Below are positions 59,820 to 64,000 of a stretch of DNA of 64,000 nt, piece by piece (within the stretch, counting starts at the first letter, position 1; the number at the start of each line of letters is the position of its first letter). Both the position numbers and the translations under genes were made by a program. The notes beneath the pieces are model-generated. The model worked only from the letters and a program-made list of their open reading frames with translations. It was not told the origin of the DNA and ran no database searches. This DNA comes from Tepidicaulis sp002389665 (GTDB taxonomy: Bacteria > Pseudomonadota > Alphaproteobacteria > Parvibaculales > Parvibaculaceae), in NCBI RefSeq assembly GCF_965222285.1, contig NZ_OZ244942.1, positions 992,001 to 1,056,000 of the forward strand, read 5' to 3'.

Positions 59820-61829
59820 TTACCTTACCCTAATCGTTTCCCCGCCCTGGCGAAAGCGCGTCGTCCGGCCCGCGCTCACAGGCGGGGCGGAGCGGAAGAG
59901 AGCGGAAAGCTGGCGGAAATATTCCTGCTCCTTGCCCTGACGGGCCACCACAGGCTCCCGCCGGACGCCGGGAAGGGCGATGCGCGGCAGGCCGCGGTGA
60001 ATGTCGTTCATGTAAGCGCTCCAGGTGCTAGCCGCGATGCCGCCGCCGCTCGCCCCTTCGCTCGGCGAGCTGTCATCGTTTCCGAACCAGATGCCGGTCA
60101 CATATTGATGGGTGTAACCGATGAACCAGGCATCGCGGTTGTTCTGGCTGGTGCCGGTTTTACCCGCCGCCATGCGCCGCCCGAGGCTGGCGCGCGTGCC
60201 CGTGCCTTCGGCGATCACCTGATGGAGCATATGGGTCATGTCCCGCGCGCGCCGGGCGGAAATGATCTGGCGCGGCTCTTCCTTGCGTTCGTAAAGCACG
60301 ATGCCGGACGGCGTAGAAATTTCCGTAATGCCCCATGGCGCTGCGCCCTTGCCGTCGGCGGCGAAGGGAAGATAAGCGCCGGTCAGTTCCACAAGCGTCA
60401 CTTCCGAAGCGCCGAGCGCAAGGGAAGGAAGCGCGGCGATCGGACTTTTGATGCCGAGCTGGCGCGCCGTCCCGATCACCTTGCCGCGGCCGACTTGTTC
60501 GGTCAGCCGGACGGCGACGGTGTTGAGCGAATGTTTGAAGGCGGTGAGAAGCGTGACGGGGCCCCAATAACGCCCGGCGCTGTTTTCCGGCTGCCAGCCG
60601 TGAATGTCCACCGGCTCGTCGATCATGATGGACGAGGGGCCGAAACCGTTTTTAAGGGCGGTGAGATAAATTACCGGCTTGAAGGCGGAGCCCGGCTGGC
60701 GCTTGGCTTGAGCGGCGCGGTTGAACTGGCTGTCGAGATAAGAGCGCCCGCCCACCATGGCTTTGACCGCCCCGTCCCGCGCGAGCGTAAGCAGCGCGCC
60801 TTGTTCGATATTTACGGCGGGCCCTTGATCGGCCAGCGCTTTTTCCATCGCAGCTTCCGCCTTGCGTTGCATCGCGCCGTCGAGCGTCGTGCGGATGATG
60901 ATCGTGCCATCGGCAGGCGGGATGAGGGCGCGGGCTTCTTCCAAAATCCAGTCGACAAAATAATGCGTGCCGAGGCGGTCTTCGCGCACGACGATTTCTG
61001 CAGGCTCGGCACGGGCGGCGAAAACCTCGCCATTCGTCAGCGAACCGGTTTCCACCAGAAGCTGCAGCACATAATCGGCGCGGGCCTGGGCGCGTTTAAG
61101 ATCGTTTGTAGGGGCAAACCGGCTCGGCGCTTTGGGGAGCCCTGCAAGAAGCGCGGCCTCGGCAAGCGTCACGTCCGAGACGGGCTTGTTGAAATAAAAG
61201 CGTGAGGCCGCTTCCACCCCGTAAGTACCCGCGCCGAGATAAATGCGGTTCAGATAGACGGAGAGGATTTCGTCTTTCGTGTAATGGGATTCCAGCCAGA
61301 GCGTGATCAGCGCTTCCTGGAATTTGCGCGCGACCGTGCGCTCGGAGGAAAGATAAAGGTTCTTGGCGAGCTGCTGAGTGATGGTCGAGCCGCCTTCGAC
61401 GAAGGCGCCGGCCTGCAGGTTGCGCCAGGCGGCGCGCAGGATGCCGCGAATGTCGAAACCGCTATGGGAATAAAAGCGCTGATCCTCGGCGGCGAGAAAA
61501 GCTTGAATGAGATAGGGCGGCATTTCTTCCAGCGGCACGATGTCGGCATAACGCCCGCCGCGCGTCGCAAGCTCTTTGCCATCCGCATCGAGCACCATGG
61601 CGGCGCGCTGATCGAGAAGCTGGGGATTGTCGATCTGCTTTTGCAGATGCGGCAGAAGCAAGAAGACGAGAAAGCCGAGCGCGATGGTTAGCGCCATGAA
61701 AGAGAAAGACAGAAGCGAGACCCAGCGGCGCAGACGCACGCGCGTCCGCCCGCCCTCATGCCCGGGCGGGGACGGTCTGTCTCTTTCCGGCCCGCTTTCG
61801 GGCCAGCCATCTTGCGGTTTCTCCGCCAT
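59820..61829 (-). CDS. class A penicillin-binding protein (PBP1A type)
   Basis: A 669-residue bifunctional peptidoglycan synthase anchored by one membrane segment (residues 40-62). The glycosyltransferase domain has catalytic Glu115 in AAEDQRFYSHSGFD and GGSTITQQLAKNLYLSSERT; the transpeptidase has Ser381 in PGSAFKPVIYL, S434-L-N and KTGT at 557-560 (AGKTGTSQNNRDAWFIGY). It polymerises and crosslinks the cell wall in the periplasm. Length is on the short side for PBP1A (no OB insert visible). It is first in line with DUF1214/DUF1254. Confidence 0.95.
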   Translation of the reverse strand: MAEKPQDGWPESGPERDRPSPPGHEGGRTRVRLRRWVSLLSFSFMALTIALGFLVFLLLPHLQKQIDNPQLLDQRAAMVLDADGKELATRGGRYADIVPLEEMPPYLIQAFLAAEDQRFYSHSGFDIRGILRAAWRNLQAGAFVEGGSTITQQLAKNLYLSSERTVARKFQEALITLWLESHYTKDEILSVYLNRIYLGAGTYGVEAASRFYFNKPVSDVTLAEAALLAGLPKAPSRFAPTNDLKRAQARADYVLQLLVETGSLTNGEVFAARAEPAEIVVREDRLGTHYFVDWILEEARALIPPADGTIIIRTTLDGAMQRKAEAAMEKALADQGPAVNIEQGALLTLARDGAVKAMVGGRSYLDSQFNRAAQAKRQPGSAFKPVIYLTALKNGFGPSSIMIDEPVDIHGWQPENSAGRYWGPVTLLTAFKHSLNTVAVRLTEQVGRGKVIGTARQLGIKSPIAALPSLALGASEVTLVELTGAYLPFAADGKGAAPWGITEISTPSGIVLYERKEEPRQIISARRARDMTHMLHQVIAEGTGTRASLGRRMAAGKTGTSQNNRDAWFIGYTHQYVTGIWFGNDDSSPSEGASGGGIAASTWSAYMNDIHRGLPRIALPGVRREPVVARQGKEQEYFRQLSALFRSAPPVSAGRTTRFRQGGETIRVR

Positions 61830-61949
61830 TTCCCCTCACTTCTGGGCCGCCCTGTGCCAATGTGGCACGAAAGGCAGGCTGGACATGCGCCCATGAAGGG
61901 AATTAAGCAATCGCCATGCCCCGGCATGACGGCGGAAACGGGACCGGAA

Positions 61950-62432
61950 ATGAGTAAAGACGCGGGCGCGCCTTTCTGGCAGCGCAAAGCCCTGGACGAG
62001 ATGAGCCGGGCGGAGTGGGAATCGCTCTGCGACGGTTGCGCGAAATGCTGCCTCGTCAAACTGGAAGACGAGGACACCGCCGAAATCCTTTATACGGATG
62101 TGGTTTGCCATCTCCTCGACTGCGAGGCGTGCGCCTGCACCGATTACAAGAACCGCTCGGTACGCGTGCCGACCTGCGTGACGCTGACGCCGGACAATCT
62201 GAAAGACCTCGACTGGATGCCGGACACTTGCGCTTATAAATTGCTGCGCGACGGTAAGGACCTGCCCTGGTGGCATCCGCTTGTCTCGGGCGAGCGGGAA
62301 AGCGTGCATCTGGCCGGCATCTCCGTGCGCGGCAAGGTCGTCTCGGAAGAAGAGGTGACGGATGACGAACTCGACGGGCGCATCGTCTCCTGGCCGCATT
62401 ATGACGGGCTGAGCGGCGACGACGATGAGTGA
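61950..62432 (+). CDS. YcgN/UPF0260-family cysteine cluster protein
   Basis: A 160-residue soluble protein. The start at 61950 gives MSKDAGAPFW, matching the family start; ATG 61929 is in frame. The cysteine cluster is LCDGCAKCCLVKLEDED with C-H-L-L-D-C and CACTDYKNRS, with further Cys in VPTCVTL. The family is widely conserved and of unknown function, perhaps metal binding. It overlaps the next gene by four bases (GTGA), an unusual coupling to a phage-like lysis gene. Confidence 0.9.
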   Translation: MSKDAGAPFWQRKALDEMSRAEWESLCDGCAKCCLVKLEDEDTAEILYTDVVCHLLDCEACACTDYKNRSVRVPTCVTLTPDNLKDLDWMPDTCAYKLLRDGKDLPWWHPLVSGERESVHLAGISVRGKVVSEEEVTDDELDGRIVSWPHYDGLSGDDDE

Positions 62433-62920
62433 GCCGCATTTATTTTTGCGTGCCTCTTGAAAGTGAAACGCTCCGGAACAGGATTGGCGAGGCGAGCGAG
62501 GCCAGCATCCGCGCGCTGGCCGCGCTCATCCGCAACCGGCTGTTATGGGCGCGGGCCTATAAGCGGGCCGTGGGCCGGGCGCATCCGCTTTATGGGGACG
62601 GCTCGCTTTATGCCGTGCTGGCGAGCCTTGCCGTGCGGCAGCCGGAGACGGGGGAGGCGGGGCGGTTTCTCGAAATCTCCCGCGCCGCGCTTTCGGGCGT
62701 GCTGCCGGATGAAACCGGCGGGGCGACGCAGTTTCACCGCCATGAGGAGGCCCCGGCCTGGGCGGCGCGGGCGCTGCCGCGCGCGCTCATCGGCCGGCAC
62801 TGGTTCTATGTCCGCCCGGAAGAAGCGGCGGCGCTTTATCCCTTTTTGGACCCCGTTTCGGGGGCGGCATGTGAGGAGAGGACCTGCGGCAGGCCGCAGG
62901 AGAAAAGGAGGCGTGAATGA
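62429..62920 (+). CDS. SleB-like cell wall hydrolase, probable phage-type endolysin
   Basis: A 163-residue protein, start GTG at 62429. The N-terminus IGEASEASIRALAALIRNRL and the C-terminal DETGGATQFHRHEEAPAWA plus LIGRHWFYVRPEE fit the SleB/CwlJ (hydrolase_2) family, where the family cleaves peptidoglycan. No signal peptide, so release needs a holin. It overlaps the YcgN-type gene and the next gene by four bases each, so all three are one operon. Many alphaproteobacterial phages and gene transfer agents carry this type. Some family residues may be missing; activity unproven. Confidence 0.7.
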   Translation: MSRIYFCVPLESETLRNRIGEASEASIRALAALIRNRLLWARAYKRAVGRAHPLYGDGSLYAVLASLAVRQPETGEAGRFLEISRAALSGVLPDETGGATQFHRHEEAPAWAARALPRALIGRHWFYVRPEEAAALYPFLDPVSGAACEERTCGRPQEKRRRE

Positions 62921-63135
62921 ACGATCTGCTGGCCGGTATTCCGGCAATTCTGGCAAGCGTGCCCGACTGGCTTTCGGCGCTCTTGTCGCTGGTGGGGGCG
63001 GCCTCTGCCGTAACCGCGCTCACCCCGACGCCGAAAGACGATAAATGGATCGGCAAAACCTACCGGATCCTGGAGATTCTGGCCCTGAATATCGGCTATG
63101 CGCGGCCGGGCGGCGCGGGCCCCTGGAAAAAATAG
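62917..63135 (+). CDS. holin-like small membrane protein, 72 aa
   Basis: Start at 62917, AGGAGG six bases upstream, ATGA overlap with the hydrolase. One or two hydrophobic segments (residues 5-37, LLAGIPAILASVPDWLSALL, LVGAASAVTALTP). The C-terminal TPTPKDDKWIGKTYRILEIL with ALNIGYA resembles proteins found in phage lysis regions of alphaproteobacteria. Position after an endolysin-like gene supports a holin or antiholin role. Not recognised with certainty. Confidence 0.6.
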   Translation: MNDLLAGIPAILASVPDWLSALLSLVGAASAVTALTPTPKDDKWIGKTYRILEILALNIGYARPGGAGPWKK

Positions 63136-63212
63136 CGGGAAAGGTAGCCGGGAAAGAAGTACCGGGCGGTGAGGAAGGATGATCCGGGCACCCGCCCCGG
63201 AGACTTCCGGTC

Positions 63213-63235
63213 AATATTGTGCCGGGCACAGTATT
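63213..63235 (+). terminator. 23-bp palindromic hairpin after the lysis-like genes
   Basis: AATATTGTGCC, one base, GGCACAGTATT, 10 of 11 pairs, then TTTTAAGTTACTTTTTTATT. It lies 77 bp after the holin-like gene and can serve as terminator; its length also suits an operator for the next gene. Confidence 0.6.
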
Positions 63236-63365
63236 TTAAGTTACTTTTTTATTGTTCCGTTCAGATTTGCTTAAAACGTCAATGTTAGTCTGTTTCATGG
63301 TGTCCGGTATCTATCGGCCGGGCACTCACTCAAACGCCCGGCCGGAAGGCCGGTGGAGAGGCACC

Positions 63366-63557
63366 ATGACGCAGCGAATGATTTTCTTTCCGCAACGCCG
63401 GCGCATCAATGTGAAAGCGCTTGCCGTGTCGCTGTTTCTGCTGACCTTGAGCGCGGCATCCTTCGTCGCGGGTTTGCAGGTCGGGGTCGAATATTCGGCT
63501 TCGCTGAGCGGCAACGTTCCGTTCCTGTCCGTTCAAACGGCATCCGCGGATCTTTAA
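63366..63557 (+). CDS. small single-pass membrane protein, 63 aa
   Basis: Start at 63366, GGAGAGG just upstream; the upstream frame from 63252 has no site. A basic head (FFPQRRRINVK) precedes one hydrophobic segment (ALAVSLFLLTLSAASFVAGL) and a short polar tail GVEYSASLSGNVPFLSVQTA. Unrecognised. Monocistronic, with a hairpin 25 bp downstream. Confidence 0.6.
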   Translation: MTQRMIFFPQRRRINVKALAVSLFLLTLSAASFVAGLQVGVEYSASLSGNVPFLSVQTASADL

Positions 63558-63581
63558 GCGCGATTGATTTCCGTCTTTCCG

Positions 63582-63606
63582 CTCCGTGGCCTGAGGCCGC
63601 GTGGAG
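63582..63606 (+). terminator. possible rho-independent terminator
   Basis: Interrupted stem (CTCC and GGCC paired with GGCC and GGAG, three-base loop), followed by a pyrimidine-rich run, after the 63-residue gene. Confidence 0.5.
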
Positions 63607-63717
63607 CCTCCGCGTCCCTATTCCTTCCCTTTATTTCTTTTCTGTTTGAGCCGCGCTTGTGATTGCGCGCTGCCGCCTGCATCATCACCGCCGTTTTGAG
63701 CGCGAGATGAGGGCATC

Positions 63718-64000
63718 ATGGATTTGCAGCTAAGCGGCAAGCGGGTTTTGATCAGCGGCGCGGAGCGCGGCACGGGCGCGGTGATTGCCGGCACACTGGC
63801 GCGCGAAGGCGCGGCGGTGGCGCTGCACGGGTTTTCCCGCAAGAAGGCGGAAGGGGAAGCGGCGCGGCTACGGGACGAGGGGCTGACCGCCCATGCCGTG
63901 AGCGGCGATCTTTTGACCGATGACGGCGCGCGTCAGGCTTATGAAGAAGCAGTGGCGGCGCTGGGCGGCCTCGACATTCTCATCAACAATTACGGCATTG
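63718..64000 (+). CDS. short-chain dehydrogenase/reductase, N-terminal fragment
   Basis: Partial gene: 94 codons are in the window and the rest lies beyond base 64000. Start ATG at 63718 (GAGG nearby). The Rossmann start is GKRVLISGAERGTGAVIAGT, the SDR cofactor loop TGxxxGxG with Ser for Thr, followed by FSRKKAEGEAARLRDEG, GDLLTDDGARQAYEEAVAAL and the NNYG motif. An NAD(P)-dependent oxidoreductase; the catalytic Tyr-Lys is outside the window, so substrate and cofactor cannot be judged. Confidence 0.9.
   Translation, partial: MDLQLSGKRVLISGAERGTGAVIAGTLAREGAAVALHGFSRKKAEGEAARLRDEGLTAHAVSGDLLTDDGARQAYEEAVAALGGLDILINNYGI

Overview
The window looks like a piece of an alphaproteobacterial chromosome, probably of Hyphomicrobiales or a Parvibaculum-like lineage. 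It is GC-rich and densely coded on both strands. Several of its families are mainly or only alphaproteobacterial: a MucR/Ros-type regulator, DUF2849, DUF1491, DUF5330, DUF6456, DUF2336 (two copies), the PAS_5 family, a stand-alone DnaA domain IV protein and split DUF1214/DUF1254 pairs. The species assignment is inference. I found no rRNA or tRNA gene, no CRISPR array, no insertion sequence and no integrase. Gene starts were moved from the longest frame to the start codon with the best ribosome binding site wherever the sequence allowed.

Layout. 1-10 kb: the N-terminus of a PQQ-type sugar dehydrogenase, a small membrane protein, two nitronate monooxygenase paralogues (947 and 6462), a peroxiredoxin-like protein, a PF10118 diiron-type protein, glutamate dehydrogenase gdhA with a LysR regulator, a TauD-type dioxygenase and an EamA exporter. 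9.3-17.2 kb: two unrelated-looking serine hydrolases of the beta-lactamase fold, a GH5_12-type glycosidase behind an 18-bp palindrome, an IclR regulator facing a second TauD-type dioxygenase across a classic inverted repeat, and the first DUF1214/DUF1254 pair. 17-25.8 kb: oligopeptidase B, a NodN/MaoC hydratase, an OmpA-like protein, acyl-CoA synthetase, enoyl-CoA hydratase and two tandem MFS transporters. This stretch, with the hydrolases and oxygenases, suggests an organism that lives on lipids, esters or terpenoid-like compounds.

26-44.7 kb: a soluble CBS-domain histidine kinase, three small secreted proteins (one Rap1a/Tai-like), DUF2336, a toxin-antitoxin-like pair, an HSL-type esterase, an OmpW-type porin, a Rieske oxygenase, the MucR homologue behind an AT-rich 576-bp leader, a PAS protein, a large membrane-anchored protein of unknown function, an XRE regulator divergent from an HdaB-like DnaA-domain protein plus DUF6456, SufE, and conserved small proteins. 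44.9-52.3 kb: prfC, an MscS channel, a second DUF2336 protein, a D-amino-acid dehydrogenase, a lipoprotein and a PAN-domain protein. 52.4-57.8 kb: a sulfite reductase operon (DUF2849, cysI, DUF934) followed upstream by an ABC importer with an NMT1/THI5-type binding protein. 57.8-64 kb: an HPP membrane protein, the second DUF1254/DUF1214 pair, a class A penicillin-binding protein, a YcgN-type cysteine cluster protein, a probable phage-derived lysis pair (SleB-like hydrolase and holin-like protein) and the start of a short-chain dehydrogenase.

The most interesting items are the bacterial GH5_12 enzyme with its divergent operator, the two DUF1214/DUF1254 pairs, the lysis-like pair fused to the YcgN gene, the Phd-XRE fused antitoxin, the 654-residue protein with a lipocalin-like C-terminus, and several strong palindromes in divergent promoters that predict which local regulator controls what.
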